A stretch of DNA of 64,000 nt. Origin: Shewanella maritima (lineage in GTDB: Bacteria; Pseudomonadota; Gammaproteobacteria; Enterobacterales; Shewanellaceae). Below are positions 54,350 through 64,000 of the stretch, piece by piece. The notes under the pieces were generated by a model. The model made no database searches, was not told the DNA's origin, and saw only the letters and a program-made list of their open reading frames with translations. Positions within the stretch are counted from its first letter, which is position 1; each line of letters begins with the position of its first letter. Both the position numbers and the translations under genes were made by a program. Where the stretch lies: assembly GCF_004295345.1 (NCBI RefSeq), contig NZ_CP036200.1, forward strand, positions 992,001 through 1,056,000, read 5' to 3'.

Positions 54350-55210
54350 CTATCGCGCTTTTGCAAGCTCCAATACCTGCCAGGCAAAAGTTAACTTCAT
54401 TGGTGAGAACTGAGTGACTTTTTGCGCTTGTTTACTGGCGCGCCAACCAAAACTCGTTTGCTCATATAAGCTTTGAGCTTGCTCAGCGCTAACGTCTTGC
54501 ACAAGTTGAACACTGTGATCAACAACTAGCTCTAATCCGCTCGGTAAATTTAACTTCGTCGGTTTTAGTTCAACATCACCTTGCTGCAACTGCCTAAGCT
54601 CAAGTAAATGTTCAGGTGTTGGCACAACAAGTAACAGACGACCATCGGCTTTAAGCACGCGCTGGCACTCTTTACCCTTTAGCTGACTATCCAGCACAGT
54701 AATGAGATCGAAGCTTTCATCATTAAACGGCAAGCCCTTAACTGAGCCGTTAAATAACTGCGCAGTTGTTTGTTGCTTACTGGCAGCAAACAGCGCGTTT
54801 TCAGCATCTGAAAAACCATAACAATTAACAGCGTCAATCTGACTTTCATCACCACTGTTGATGCCTAAAGCCTTGCTAAGCTGGCGAATATAAAAACCTT
54901 CACCACACTGGTAATCTAGCCAGTTTAGCGACTGCTTTTTATCTACAGTTTGCTGGTGCATCGGGCGAATTACATCTGCGAGCTTATCCACTAAGCCTTG
55001 ATACAAGCCCGATGCTAACAAAAACTGCTTTGCACGCATTTGCGCGCGAGTCATGGGTTTCGGCTTGTTTTTATTGTTAATAAAGCACGGGTAAAAGCCT
55101 TGCTCAGTCTTATCTAGGCGGTGCTTGTTATCACAATAATAGCCGTTTGAGGCTTGATGAAGTTGCATCGGTGACTGGCAAATTGGACAGCGAACTGGCG
55201 TGGTGGTCAT
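54350..55210 (-). CDS. rlmA: RlmA-like 23S rRNA (guanine) methyltransferase
   Basis: 286 residues. An N-terminal zinc-binding motif, VRCPICQSPM...GYYCDNKHRLD, matches RlmA-type enzymes; a Rossmann methyltransferase core follows (LDYQCGEGFYIRQL in motif I position, FDLITVLDSQLK). RlmA methylates G745 of 23S rRNA in E. coli. The LDYQCGEG motif I is slightly unusual against the normal DxGxGxG, so the exact specificity is uncertain. It is a single gene. Confidence 0.75.
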   Translation of the reverse strand: MTTTPVRCPICQSPMQLHQASNGYYCDNKHRLDKTEQGFYPCFINNKNKPKPMTRAQMRAKQFLLASGLYQGLVDKLADVIRPMHQQTVDKKQSLNWLDYQCGEGFYIRQLSKALGINSGDESQIDAVNCYGFSDAENALFAASKQQTTAQLFNGSVKGLPFNDESFDLITVLDSQLKGKECQRVLKADGRLLLVVPTPEHLLELRQLQQGDVELKPTKLNLPSGLELVVDHSVQLVQDVSAEQAQSLYEQTSFGWRASKQAQKVTQFSPMKLTFAWQVLELAKAR

Positions 55211-55262
55211 ATCAATCTCGGCTATAACGAGTCACTGTTGAGAATAAGTGACGGCTAAACAA

Positions 55263-55287
55263 AAGAGTCGGGGTAAACCCGACTCTT
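55263..55287 (-). terminator. Terminator after uppP
   Basis: AAGAGTCGGG, GTAAA loop (plus strand), CCCGACTCTT; on the minus strand it is followed by TTGTTT. It is about 125 bases after the uppP stop. Confidence 0.8.
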
Positions 55288-55412
55288 AACAATATTTGTG
55301 ATTAATTCTAGCGGCAACGGCAGTTAATCGCAGCCTTTAACTAAGGCATCAATAAGGGACAACATACTAGGCAATTATCACAGACACTTATCACTATCAG
55401 CGTAAGTCTCTG

Positions 55413-56213
55413 CTACATAAACACAAAACCGCACAATACTATGCCTAAGGCCAGACGATAGATGACAAACGGCGTCATGCCCATTTTACTGATGATTTTC
55501 AAAAAGAAGAAAATACAGGCATAAGCCGCGATAAACGACATCACGATGCCTAAGCACATTGCTTGATAGTCAATCACTGCATCCGTACTCATGGCATCTT
55601 TACTCATTAGAATCGCAGCGCCAAGAATCACGGGAATTGACATTAAGAATGAGAAACGAGCAGCTGCTTCGCGCTTAAGCCCTAACAATAATGCTGCAGT
55701 AATAGTAATGCCACTACGTGATGTACCTGGGATAATCGCAATAGCTTGAGCAAAACCAATCAGCAAGGCTTTACGCCAACCTGTTTGATACTCGGTTAGC
55801 TCATCGCGCGATAGCTTGTCGCCCACCCATAGCAGCAAACCAAATACGATAGTGGTAATTGCAATGACGCCGGGGCCGCGAAGGTGCTCTTGAATAAAGT
55901 CTTTTGCAACAAAGCCAAAGGCTACAGCTGGCAAGGTGGCCAAAATAATCCACCAAGCGAGCTTACTGTCTTCAGTATGCTGCCCTTTAAAAATACTAGC
56001 TAGCCAAGCTTTAAGCATGGTCCAGACTTCAACGCGAAAATAGATAATCACAGCTAGCAGAGAGCCAATATGCACTGCGACATCAAATGATAAGCCTTGA
56101 TCTTCCCAACCGAGTAGCTGCGCGGGCAAGATGAGGTGCGCCGAGCTAGAAATTGGCAAAAACTCAGTTAAACCCTGAATTAATGCCAGTAAGATAACCT
56201 GCAAAGTGTCCAT
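55413..56213 (-). CDS. uppP: undecaprenyl-diphosphatase UppP (BacA)
   Basis: 266 residues with about eight membrane helices. The conserved motifs [19 protein letters not shown] and [20 protein letters not shown] form the active site that recycles undecaprenyl pyrophosphate for cell-wall synthesis; overproduction gives bacitracin resistance in E. coli. AAGGAG is four bases before the ATG. Confidence 0.96.
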   Translation of the reverse strand: MDTLQVILLALIQGLTEFLPISSSAHLILPAQLLGWEDQGLSFDVAVHIGSLLAVIIYFRVEVWTMLKAWLASIFKGQHTEDSKLAWWIILATLPAVAFGFVAKDFIQEHLRGPGVIAITTIVFGLLLWVGDKLSRDELTEYQTGWRKALLIGFAQAIAIIPGTSRSGITITAALLLGLKREAAARFSFLMSIPVILGAAILMSKDAMSTDAVIDYQAMCLGIVMSFIAAYACIFFFLKIISKMGMTPFVIYRLALGIVLCGFVFM

Positions 56214-56430
56214 AATACTCCTTGTTATTATCTTTAAAGCTTCTAACTAGCATTGGCTGAAACTACTTCCTGATTAGTAAAAACTACGCAGTGTCCACCA
56301 ATGCTAACTCTATCTCTGCTTAGGTCTTATTGTGCAGTTTAAACCTAAGCAAGAAAAATTAAGTCGATGATTAAGCCTGATTTTCTACCATGAATAAAGT
56401 GAAACTTAGTTTACGAGCTCGTTTAATACG

Positions 56431-56934
56431 TTATAGGGTTAATTGCTCGGGAAATGTAAATTCTACTGGCCATAATTGTTGCGACGGTTTGTCGTACTCG
56501 TGCCATAGCTGAGCATAAGTTTTACCAGCAATAGGGTGTGTTAATTCCGGCGCGACTTCCGCCATCGGCCACAGCACAAAAGCATTATAGAGGATTTCAC
56601 CGCGAGGCAAACTTACCGGCAGCTCACATATCACATCGTCATAAAGCAATAGGTCGATATCTAGACTACGTGGGCTAAACTTTTTCTCACCTCGAATACG
56701 GCCGTTGTCTTGCTCAATTTGCTTAAAAATAGCCACCACTTCGGCAATAGGCAGCTCAGTTTGTGCAGCTGCCACCATATTTAGAAAGTTAGTGCCGTTA
56801 AAGCCAACGGGTTCACTTTCAAACACGCGCGATAGTGCAAGCTTGCCAAAATATTGCTGTAGCTCTACAAGCCCTGCACCAAGGTGCTTATGGGGCTCAA
56901 TGTTAGTGCCTAAACTAATATAAATAGTTGCCAT
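56431..56934 (-). CDS. folK: 6-hydroxymethyl-7,8-dihydropterin pyrophosphokinase FolK
   Basis: 167 residues beginning MATIYISLGTNIEPHKHLGA. FNGTNFLNMV and the motif RSLDIDLLLYDD, whose aspartates bind magnesium, are diagnostic. It transfers pyrophosphate to hydroxymethyl-dihydropterin in folate synthesis. A longer frame exists, but 56934 aligns with the family and lies four bases after the folB stop, so the two are coupled steps in one operon. Confidence 0.95.
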   Translation of the reverse strand: MATIYISLGTNIEPHKHLGAGLVELQQYFGKLALSRVFESEPVGFNGTNFLNMVAAAQTELPIAEVVAIFKQIEQDNGRIRGEKKFSPRSLDIDLLLYDDVICELPVSLPRGEILYNAFVLWPMAEVAPELTHPIAGKTYAQLWHEYDKPSQQLWPVEFTFPEQLTL

Positions 56935-56938
56935 CTGC

Positions 56939-57307
56939 TTAGCTCGCTTGTGACGCTGATTGGCTGCGCTCAATTTCAACCGCAACTGATTGCGCCTGCT
57001 TAACTGCACCAGGTTTATTCACTACCACCTTTACCCAGCTCACATTAAACTCTTCAAGCAAAGTCGTGGCGATCATTTCTGCTACCGTTTCAATTAGCTC
57101 AATTGGCTTTTCGGTGATTTTTTCAATCACGCGGTTAGATACTGTTTCGTAGCACAATGCATACTGATAATCATCGGTCGCAGCCGCTTGGCGGTTATCC
57201 CAGGCCATGTCTAAGTCGACGAGTAAACGTTGCTCTATGGTTTTTTCCCAATCATAAACACCAATAACAGTGTTTATCTCTAAACCACGGATAAGCACTT
57301 TATCCAT
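56939..57307 (-). CDS. folB: dihydroneopterin aldolase FolB
   Basis: 122 residues beginning MDKVLIRGLEINTVIGVYDWE, with the catalytic region of FolB; NRVIEKITEKPIELIETVAE and VVNKPGAVKQAQSVAVEIER follow. It makes hydroxymethyl-dihydropterin, the substrate of the FolK encoded next. AAGGAG five bases before the ATG at 57307 fixes the start over one six codons upstream. It is divergent from plsY, as in many gammaproteobacteria. Confidence 0.95.
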   Translation of the reverse strand: MDKVLIRGLEINTVIGVYDWEKTIEQRLLVDLDMAWDNRQAAATDDYQYALCYETVSNRVIEKITEKPIELIETVAEMIATTLLEEFNVSWVKVVVNKPGAVKQAQSVAVEIERSQSASQAS

Positions 57308-57535
57308 TACGACTCCTTGTTGCATTTGACCTTAAGCTTGCGACTAGGCGTAGCTCAAAACAATCATTACGCAGAATTATTTACGGTTAGCGGATAGGAT
57401 ATTGACAGATATTACGCAATAAGCCTTTTTCATTGCCTATTAAAGCAGTAGGATAACGGCATAAAAATTATCTGATAACGTCTCTTCCAGAATTTGCAGG
57501 CGCGATAATACCCTAACAAGCGTAAGGAAACCAAG

Positions 57536-58138
57536 TTGAACGACATTGCCATTACCCTTTTGATGATCACTGCTGCATATATTGCTGGCTCGATCTCAAG
57601 TGCGATATTGGTATGTAAGCTTCGTCGTTTGCCAGACCCGCGCACCAACGGCTCAGGTAACCCAGGGGCAACCAATGTATTGCGTATTGGCGGCGCAAGC
57701 TCTGCGGCTATGGTGTTGTTCTTCGACATGCTTAAAGGCGCTGCGCCATCTTATATAGGCTATAAAATTGGTCTCGATGCGCCATCACTTGGCTTTATAG
57801 CCATTGCTGCCTGTCTTGGGCATATCTTCCCATTGTTTTTTGGTTTTAAAGGCGGCAAAGGTGTAGCAACGGCTTTTGGGGCGATGGCACCGATTGGCGG
57901 TGATTTAGCCATTACCTTGATGATAACCTGGGCTGTACTGGTATTTATTACTCGCTATTCATCCGTGGCGGCAATGGCAACCGCTGTGCTTGCGCCAGTA
58001 TATACATGGTTTTTCGATGAACGCTTTGTGCTCCCTGCTGCCATGCTATCCACACTCATTCTTATTCGCCACAAAGATAATATTGAAAGGCTGCGCATAG
58101 GCGAAGAGTCTAAAGTATCGCGAAAAAAGAAAGCCTAG
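57536..58138 (+). CDS. plsY: glycerol-3-phosphate acyltransferase PlsY
   Basis: 200 residues with five or more membrane helices and the PlsY motifs [24 protein letters not shown] and [13 protein letters not shown]. It transfers acyl groups from acyl-phosphate to glycerol-3-phosphate. The start is TTG at 57536 with AAGGAAACC upstream; no ATG is suitably placed. Confidence 0.95.
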   Translation: MNDIAITLLMITAAYIAGSISSAILVCKLRRLPDPRTNGSGNPGATNVLRIGGASSAAMVLFFDMLKGAAPSYIGYKIGLDAPSLGFIAIAACLGHIFPLFFGFKGGKGVATAFGAMAPIGGDLAITLMITWAVLVFITRYSSVAAMATAVLAPVYTWFFDERFVLPAAMLSTLILIRHKDNIERLRIGEESKVSRKKKA

Positions 58139-58212
58139 TGTCTTTGACACGCTAATGCTTCGAGACGTTTAGTCTTTTGACACGCTGAGCAGCATTCAAA
58201 AATAATCAACAA

Positions 58213-58239
58213 AAAGCCCGCTTAGATTAAGCGGGCTTT
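58213..58239. terminator. Bidirectional terminator
   Basis: AAAGCCCGCTTA, GAT loop, TAAGCGGGCTTT, with A- and T-rich flanks, between convergent plsY and tsaD. Confidence 0.9.
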
Positions 58240-58290
58240 CATTTTCTCAATAAACTAACACTTACTCAGGTATTTGCGTATCAAAAACGG

Positions 58291-59304
58291 TTACACAGGC
58301 GGTAAGCTATCTAATGGCCAGCGTGGTTGCCCTTTAACTGCTAAGTCTTCAGTTTGCTCCGCTTTTAAACGTTGCAAACCTGCATAGGCAATCATCGCGC
58401 CATTATCTGTGCAAAACTCACCGCGTGGATAAAACACTTTACCACCGATGTTGCTCATCATCTCAGCCAAAGATTCACGCAAGCGAGTATTGGCACTTAC
58501 GCCACCAGCAATGACTAAGCGTTTATAACCTGTTTGCTTTAATGCACGTTTACATTTAATCGCCAAAGTATCAACCACAGCCTCTTCAAAAGCGCGAGCA
58601 ATATTAGCGCGAGTTTGTTCATCATCAGGCTCTGCATTAATGGTATTAGCTGTGAAGGTCTTTAGACCTGAAAAGCTAAAATCAAGCCCTGGTCTATCAG
58701 TCATTGGTCTTGGGAATTTATAGCAGTTAGGCTCACCTTGAGCAGCCAACTTGGCAAGACGAGGGCCGCCCGGATAATCAAGGCCCATTAATTTAGCGGT
58801 TTTATCAAACGCTTCACCGGCTGCATCATCAACGGACTCGCCAAGTACTTCATATTGACCAATACCTTTTACATCTACCAGCATGGTGTGACCGCCAGAT
58901 ACAAGAAGCGCAATAAATGGAAACTCAGGCGCGTCGTCTTCTAGCATAGGAGCAAGTAAATGACCTTCCATATGATGCACGCCAACCGCAGGCTTGCCCC
59001 AAGAATATGCTAGTGAGCGACCAACACAGGCACCAACTAACAGTGCACCGATTAAACCTGGTCCCTTGGTGTAAGCGACACCATCAATGTCATCGAGCGT
59101 TGAATTAGCGTCTTTCAGCGCCTGTTTAATTAACGGCACAATTTTACGAACATGATCGCGCGAGGCCAGCTCTGGCACTACTCCGCCGTAGTCTGCATGC
59201 AATTTAACCTGGCTATATAACATGTGTGATAGCAAACCTTGTTCGTCATCATAAACGGCGATACCGGTCTCATCACAAGAGGTTTCAATTCCTATTACTC
59301 GCAT
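58291..59304 (-). CDS. tsaD: tRNA threonylcarbamoyladenosine transferase TsaD
   Basis: 337 residues, the same length as in E. coli. The start [25 protein letters not shown] (two metal-binding histidines), SGGHTMLV and [13 protein letters not shown] (third metal ligand) are all present. With TsaB/C/E it adds t6A at position 37 of ANN-decoding tRNAs. The ATG at 59304 is preferred to a TTG seven codons earlier. Confidence 0.97.
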   Translation of the reverse strand: MRVIGIETSCDETGIAVYDDEQGLLSHMLYSQVKLHADYGGVVPELASRDHVRKIVPLIKQALKDANSTLDDIDGVAYTKGPGLIGALLVGACVGRSLAYSWGKPAVGVHHMEGHLLAPMLEDDAPEFPFIALLVSGGHTMLVDVKGIGQYEVLGESVDDAAGEAFDKTAKLMGLDYPGGPRLAKLAAQGEPNCYKFPRPMTDRPGLDFSFSGLKTFTANTINAEPDDEQTRANIARAFEEAVVDTLAIKCKRALKQTGYKRLVIAGGVSANTRLRESLAEMMSNIGGKVFYPRGEFCTDNGAMIAYAGLQRLKAEQTEDLAVKGQPRWPLDSLPPV

Positions 59305-59669
59305 AGTTCTATCTTGTTCGCTCAATCAGCTTAGGGAATGGGCGCTAATTCTACCTATATAGATAAGATTGCGCCAGTTGTGTGCCATAGCCGAACTCGA
59401 CGACAATGCGCCGCGTTAAAGAAGACCAACCTGATATCAGCTAGCTGAATGTCACTGACTCGTAACTTATGTACGTTAAGATGCTAGGATTATTGGCTTA
59501 ATATCAACAAGCTAGCGCCCAGATATCTTCGAAATACATTCAGGGGTTTACAAGTCGTATTTAGTCGGTGTAAAATTCCGCACCATTTTAATTAGCCTTT
59601 GGCCTATTTGGGTGCCGATTTTTCGGGATTTAACGGGTCAACACAACTACACCTAAGGGGTGATGGCGT
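59305..59669. promoter_or_regulatory. tsaD/rpsU divergent promoter region
   Basis: On the plus strand TTTACA (59547-59552), 18-base spacer, TAAAAT (59571-59576) is a good sigma-70 promoter for rpsU, leaving an ~85-base leader with GCCTTTGGCC-type symmetry. The left part must hold the tsaD promoter. No gene is seen. Confidence 0.6.
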
Positions 59670-59885
59670 ATGCCAATTATTAAAGTACGTGAAAACGAAC
59701 CATTCGACGTAGCTCTACGTCGTTTCAAGCGCTCTTGTGAAAAAGCAGGTATCCTAGCAGACGTGCGTGCTCGTGAATTCTACGAGAAGCCAACTACTGC
59801 ACGTAAGCGCGCTAAAGCTGCTGCAGTTAAACGTCTTGCGAAGAAGCTTTCTCGCGAAAACGCACGTCGCGTACGTTTATACTAA
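59670..59885 (+). CDS. rpsU: 30S ribosomal protein S21
   Basis: 71 residues, [20 protein letters not shown]...RRVRLY, practically the family consensus. It helps 30S subunits begin translation. AAGGGG precedes the ATG by about nine bases. It is the first gene of the rpsU-yqeY-dnaG-rpoD cluster. Confidence 0.98.
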   Translation: MPIIKVRENEPFDVALRRFKRSCEKAGILADVRAREFYEKPTTARKRAKAAAVKRLAKKLSRENARRVRLY

Positions 59886-59894
59886 TATCTCATT

Positions 59895-60338
59895 ATGAGC
59901 CTAGTAGACCAGCTTAAAGACCAAATGAAAGTTGCTATGCGCGCCAAAGAGAAGGTGCGCTTAGGAACAATTCGTATGGCACTTGCCGCCATCAAACAAG
60001 TTGAAGTGGACACACGCGAAGCTTTAACAGATGAACAAGCGATAGCTGTTTTAACCAAAATGGTAAAGCAACGCCGCGATTCTATTGCTCAATATGAAGC
60101 AGCCAATCGTCCGGAGTTAGCTGAAGCTGAAGCGCTGGAAGTTCAAGTCATTGAAACCTTCTTGCCAAAACCACTAACTGAAGAAGAAGTTGCAGCATTA
60201 ATTGACGCAACTATTGAACAAGTTGGTGCAGCGTCCATGGCGGATATGGGTAAAGTAATGGGAGCATTAAAACCAAAAGTTCAAGGACGTGCAGACATGG
60301 GAGCCATTAGCTCTCTTATCCGTGCCAAATTAAACTAG
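59895..60338 (+). CDS. yqeY: GatB/YqeY domain protein
   Basis: 147 residues: LVDQLKDQMKVAMRAKEKVR, IKQVEVDTREALTDEQAIAV and KPKVQGRADMGAISSLI are YqeY hallmarks. The family resembles the tRNA-binding tail of GatB and may act on tRNA, but its role is unproven. It starts nine bases after rpsU without its own strong ribosome-binding site, suggesting coupling. Confidence 0.93.
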   Translation: MSLVDQLKDQMKVAMRAKEKVRLGTIRMALAAIKQVEVDTREALTDEQAIAVLTKMVKQRRDSIAQYEAANRPELAEAEALEVQVIETFLPKPLTEEEVAALIDATIEQVGAASMADMGKVMGALKPKVQGRADMGAISSLIRAKLN

Positions 60339-60357
60339 TAGGTTTTTAATGTTGAAT

Positions 60358-60379
60358 AAGCCGTGCACCTGCACGGCTT
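60358..60379 (+). terminator. Terminator/attenuator between yqeY and dnaG
   Basis: AAGCCGTGCA, CC, TGCACGGCTT, then GTTTGTTTT. It should limit read-through into dnaG, as the terminator between rpsU and dnaG does in E. coli. Confidence 0.85.
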
Positions 60380-60450
60380 GTTTGTTTTAATCAGTTGATA
60401 AACGTAAAGTCTCAATTGATAAAGGTAAAAAGTCGAGTAACTAGCAATTC

Positions 60451-62178
60451 ATGGCGATCCCTCGTGATTTTATCAATGAGCTTATTGCTCGCACAGACAT
60501 AGTCGATCTCATTGATCGCAAAGTTCCGTTGAAAAAAGCCGGTAAAAATCACACGGCTTGTTGTCCTTTTCATAGTGAAAAATCACCTTCGTTTACCGTC
60601 AGCCGCGACAAACAGTTTTATCATTGCTTTGGCTGTGGTGCACACGGCAATGCGATTGATTTTGTCATGGAATATGATCGCTTAGAATTCGTTGATGCCA
60701 TTGAAGAGTTAGCCGGCCAACTTGGACTTGAAGTACCAAGAGAGAAAGGCACTGGCAAACGCGTTGACCATGGTTTAAGCCGCGATTTATATGAGTTGAT
60801 GGATGAAGCAAACCGCTACTTCCAAACCCAGCTGCGTCAACACAGCGACAAACAAAAAGTTGTCGACTACCTCGCCTTTCGTGACTTAAGTGACGAAGTG
60901 GTTGAAAAATTCGGGATTGGTTTTGCACCCGATGGCTGGGACGGACTATTAAGCCGTTACCGTCAAAATCAAGATGCGCAAGACAAGTTACTAACCGCGG
61001 GAATGCTAATTGCCAACGATAATGGCAAACGTTACGACAGGTTCCGCGACAGACTTATGTTTCCAATTCGCGACCGCCGCGGTCGTGTGGTTGGCTTTGG
61101 TGGCCGAGTGTTAGGAGACGGTACTCCTAAATACTTGAATTCACCAGAAACGCCCATATTTCATAAGGGTAATGAGCTTTATGGATTATACGAGCTAAAA
61201 CAGCAGCATCGTGACCCACAGCATGTACTCATTGTTGAAGGTTATATGGACGTTGTCGCACTAGCTCAGTTTGGCGTTGACTACGCTGTGGCATCTTTGG
61301 GAACCTCCACCACAGCAGAACAATTTCAACTTTTGGTTCGCAGTGCTAAAGAAGTCGTATGCTGCTACGACGGTGATAATGCCGGTCGTGAAGCTGCATG
61401 GCGAGCACTAGAAACCGCATTACCTTTGCTCAAACCTGGTGACACTGTGAAGTTTATGTTTTTACCGCAAGGTGAAGACCCAGACACTATGGTGAGGCAA
61501 ATCGGTAAACAAGCCTTTGAGCAGTTAATTGAACAAGCAATGGGGCTTCCTGAGTTCCTGTTTGACACACTAACTCGCACTCATGGCACCGATAAGGGTG
61601 CATTGGCAAAACAAGCAATTGCTCTTATCCAAAAGATTCAGGACTCCGTTCTACAAAACTTGTTGCTCGAAAACCTCGCGCACAAACTTGGTATGAACAG
61701 TGCTGATGACTTAAAAAAGAAACTAGGCTTTGTTGAACAAAAAGCCAAACCGCTAAATGCCAAGGGCTTACAAGGTAGAGGAACGCCATTAAGGCTCGCG
61801 ATTGCCTTACTCGTACAGGCCCCACAATTGGGCTATGGCTTACCTAAGCAACCAGCATTAAGCAAAATACAGCTCACAGGCATAGACTTATTCAATAGCC
61901 TGTTGGATATAACTCGCGACAAACAGTTGAACAGCGCACAACTACTTGAACTATATAGAGAGCATCAACAACATTCGATGCTGATCAAATTGGCCCAATG
62001 GGACCATCAAGTGGCGGATGAAAACCAGGTATCCGAGTTTAAACAATCCTTATTATGGCTGAGTGATAAATACATCGAGCAGCGATATCAAGAGCTTAGC
62101 CTTAAACAACCATTGTCGAAGGAAGAGAAAGTACAACTACTTAAACTGATCACGATAATGAAAGGCAAAAACAAATAA
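60451..62178 (+). CDS. dnaG: DNA primase DnaG
   Basis: 575 residues: N-terminal zinc finger (CCPFHSEKSPSF...HCFGCGAHGNAIDF), TOPRIM core (VEGYMDVVALAQFG, CCYDGDNAGREA, PQGEDPDTMVR), and a C-terminal DnaB-interacting helical domain. It makes RNA primers for replication. The ATG has no good ribosome-binding site, consistent with the known low translation of dnaG in this operon. Confidence 0.97.
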   Translation: MAIPRDFINELIARTDIVDLIDRKVPLKKAGKNHTACCPFHSEKSPSFTVSRDKQFYHCFGCGAHGNAIDFVMEYDRLEFVDAIEELAGQLGLEVPREKGTGKRVDHGLSRDLYELMDEANRYFQTQLRQHSDKQKVVDYLAFRDLSDEVVEKFGIGFAPDGWDGLLSRYRQNQDAQDKLLTAGMLIANDNGKRYDRFRDRLMFPIRDRRGRVVGFGGRVLGDGTPKYLNSPETPIFHKGNELYGLYELKQQHRDPQHVLIVEGYMDVVALAQFGVDYAVASLGTSTTAEQFQLLVRSAKEVVCCYDGDNAGREAAWRALETALPLLKPGDTVKFMFLPQGEDPDTMVRQIGKQAFEQLIEQAMGLPEFLFDTLTRTHGTDKGALAKQAIALIQKIQDSVLQNLLLENLAHKLGMNSADDLKKKLGFVEQKAKPLNAKGLQGRGTPLRLAIALLVQAPQLGYGLPKQPALSKIQLTGIDLFNSLLDITRDKQLNSAQLLELYREHQQHSMLIKLAQWDHQVADENQVSEFKQSLLWLSDKYIEQRYQELSLKQPLSKEEKVQLLKLITIMKGKNK

Positions 62179-62206
62179 AGCAGATTTTTCTGCGCTAGAA
62201 CAAAGT

Positions 62207-62242
62207 CTCGGACTAGCTTACAAGCTAACGCGAGGCTATAAT
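62207..62242 (+). promoter_or_regulatory. Putative rpoD promoter with overlapping palindrome
   Basis: A perfect TATAAT (62237-62242) lies 73 bases before rpoD. The expected -35 region is occupied by an imperfect inverted repeat, CTCG..TAGCTT/AAGCTA..CGAG (62207-62234), so the -35 match is poor and an activator or repressor could bind there. Confidence 0.5.
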
Positions 62243-62314
62243 GTTCGATTCGCATAAATCTTAACCCAGTTAAGATGCGGTCGATTTTCAGTTACCAAAA
62301 CTTGGATGATATCT

Positions 62315-64000
62315 ATGGATCAAACTCCGCAGTCGCAACTTAAATTGTTGCTAGCTAAAGGTAAAGAACAAGGTTACTTAACCTATGCAGAAGTGAACGA
62401 TCACTTACCTGCAGACATGGTCGACTCTGACCAGATTGAAGATATTATCCAGATGATAAATGACATGGGTATCCGTGTGTTTGAAGAAGCACCCGATGCC
62501 GATGACATGATGATGTCGGAAGACAGCACAGACGAAGATGCAGCTGAAGAAGCTGCCGCAGCCCTTGCTACCGTAGAAAGCGAATTAGGCCGCACCACTG
62601 ACCCTGTACGTATGTATATGCGTGAAATGGGTACAGTAGAGCTACTTACCCGCGAAGGCGAGATTGTTATTGCTAAGCGCATTGAAGAAGGTATTAATAC
62701 CGTTCAATGTTCAGTGAGTGAATACCCACAAGCAATCGCCATGATCTTGGAGCAATTCGACCAGTACGAAGCTGACGAAATTCGCTTGTCTGATATTATC
62801 TCTGGATTTGTCAATCCTGACGAAGATGACGTTGCCCCAACCGCGACTCACGTTGGTTCTGAGCTTTCTGAAGAAGAGCTTGAAGATGAAGACGATGATG
62901 GCGACGATGACGAAGAAGAGGAAGAAGGCAACAAAGGCCCTTGCCCTGAAGAAGCCAAAGAAAAATTCACTCAACTTCGTGAGGCTTATGAAAAGAGCTT
63001 AGCAATTATCGCTGAGAAAGGTCGTGACCACCCTGAGTCTATCGGCTCACTATTCATAATCGGTGAGCTATTTAAAGAGTTCCGTCTTGTACCTAAGCAA
63101 TTTGACCGACTAGTTAAAAGCATGCGCACCATGATGGACCGCGTACGCGTTCAAGAGCGTCTAATTCTTAAGCTGTGTGTTGAACAAGCTAAAATGCCTA
63201 AGAAGAACTTCGTTAAGGCATTTACTAGCAACGAAACCAACCTTGAGTGGTTTGAAGCAGAGAAAACTAGCGCTAAACCATACGCAGAAGGCCTACGCAT
63301 GGTTGAATTCGACGTAGAGCGCTGTGTTGGTAAGTTAGAAGCTATCGAGCAAGAAACTGACCTAACCATTGCTGGTATTAAAGACATCAACCGTCGTATG
63401 TCTATCGGTGAAGCAAAAGCTCGCCGCGCTAAGAAAGAAATGGTTGAAGCGAACTTACGTCTAGTAATTTCTATCGCGAAAAAGTACACCAACCGTGGCC
63501 TACAATTCCTGGATCTTATCCAGGAAGGTAACATCGGTCTGATGAAAGCGGTAGACAAGTTCGAATACCGTCGTGGTTACAAGTTCTCGACTTACGCAAC
63601 TTGGTGGATCCGTCAGGCGATCACTCGCTCGATTGCTGACCAAGCACGTACCATTCGTATTCCTGTGCACATGATTGAGACGATCAACAAGCTAAACCGT
63701 ATCTCTCGTCAAATGCTACAAGAAATGGGTCGTGAGCCATCTCCAGAAGAGCTAGCTGAGCGCATGATGATGCCTGAGGACAAGATCCGTAAGGTACTCA
63801 AGATTGCTAAAGAACCTATCTCAATGGAAACCCCAATCGGTGATGATGAAGATTCGCACTTAGGTGATTTCATTGAAGATACCACGCTAGAGCTGCCACT
63901 GGATTCAGCGACAGGTGAAAGCTTACGTAACGCAACTCACGAAGTGTTAGCAGGCCTAACGGCTCGTGAAGCTAAAGTGCTACGTATGCGCTTTGGTATC
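62315..64000 (+). CDS. rpoD: RNA polymerase sigma-70 factor RpoD, 3' part outside window
   Basis: The first 562 codons are visible, with no stop before the right edge; the E. coli protein has 613 residues. Region 1.1 ([20 protein letters not shown]), region 1.2 ([21 protein letters not shown]), an acidic spacer (~190-208), region 2 ([40 protein letters not shown]), region 3 and the beginning of region 4 ([15 protein letters not shown]) are all present. It is the housekeeping sigma factor. Confidence 0.98.
   Translation, partial: MDQTPQSQLKLLLAKGKEQGYLTYAEVNDHLPADMVDSDQIEDIIQMINDMGIRVFEEAPDADDMMMSEDSTDEDAAEEAAAALATVESELGRTTDPVRMYMREMGTVELLTREGEIVIAKRIEEGINTVQCSVSEYPQAIAMILEQFDQYEADEIRLSDIISGFVNPDEDDVAPTATHVGSELSEEELEDEDDDGDDDEEEEEGNKGPCPEEAKEKFTQLREAYEKSLAIIAEKGRDHPESIGSLFIIGELFKEFRLVPKQFDRLVKSMRTMMDRVRVQERLILKLCVEQAKMPKKNFVKAFTSNETNLEWFEAEKTSAKPYAEGLRMVEFDVERCVGKLEAIEQETDLTIAGIKDINRRMSIGEAKARRAKKEMVEANLRLVISIAKKYTNRGLQFLDLIQEGNIGLMKAVDKFEYRRGYKFSTYATWWIRQAITRSIADQARTIRIPVHMIETINKLNRISRQMLQEMGREPSPEELAERMMMPEDKIRKVLKIAKEPISMETPIGDDEDSHLGDFIEDTTLELPLDSATGESLRNATHEVLAGLTAREAKVLRMRFGI

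Noticed and set aside
1..64000. CRISPR array, prophage, rRNA or tRNA genes
   Set aside because: No regularly spaced repeats with unique spacers, phage structural genes, rRNA sequence or cloverleaf-like tRNA was seen on reading both strands; a tRNA scan would settle the last point.

Overview
The window looks like a chromosomal segment of a Shewanella-type marine gammaproteobacterium (Alteromonadales). The main reason is the right end: tsaD facing the rpsU-yqeY-dnaG-rpoD macromolecular-synthesis cluster, next to plsY, folB, folK, uppP, an RlmA-like gene, lpp, cca and an exeA/gspB type II secretion pair. The proteins there have the usual gammaproteobacterial lengths. I saw no rRNA or tRNA gene, CRISPR array, prophage or intact insertion sequence.

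Layout. 0-7 kb: an edge-truncated alpha/beta hydrolase divergent from an AraC regulator; an HNH endonuclease translationally coupled to a methyltransferase; a PhnA/YjdM zinc-ribbon protein; and a membrane EAL phosphodiesterase with an N-terminal CBM48-like domain and a degenerate GGDEF. 7-9 kb: a YebC/YeeN-type regulator and a ribosome hibernation factor. 9.6-17 kb: an alpha-glucan unit made of a TonB-dependent receptor and a lipoprotein pullulanase with three C-terminal repeats, preceded by an operator-like palindrome. 17-26 kb: OsmC, a Tricorn-like protease, an RsuA-type pseudouridine synthase, GlnD, a YcxB-like protein and a MAPEG protein. 26-29 kb: two unrecognised envelope proteins among foldback palindromic repeats.

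29-37 kb holds a seven-gene minus-strand unit: membrane-fusion protein, small membrane protein, LolD/MacB-type ATPase, two FtsX/MacB-type permeases, a sigma-54-dependent response regulator and a sensor kinase. It starts behind a recognisable sigma-54 promoter with two GTGTCCG/CGGACAC palindromes upstream, which points to a self-contained, signal-induced exporter. 37-45 kb is the most plastic part: a BtuF-like protein, a DUF2235 protein, a class B1 metallo-beta-lactamase with all six zinc ligands, a LysR regulator with a duplicated tail remnant, an SDR enzyme, a 269-bp MITE-like element, a hotdog-fold protein and an acetyltransferase bracketed by 18-bp direct repeats. Short in-frame and intergenic tandem repeats cluster here.

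45-64 kb is mostly housekeeping: an RluA-type pseudouridine synthase, a glyoxalase-fold protein, a DUF3137-like/LemA pair, gspB/exeA, cca, lpp, RlmA-like, uppP, folKB, plsY, tsaD and the rpsU-yqeY-dnaG-rpoD cluster. rpoD runs off the right edge. Starts were moved from the longest reading frame wherever a ribosome-binding site, signal peptide or family alignment argued for an internal codon; all calls come from reading the sequence, with no database search.
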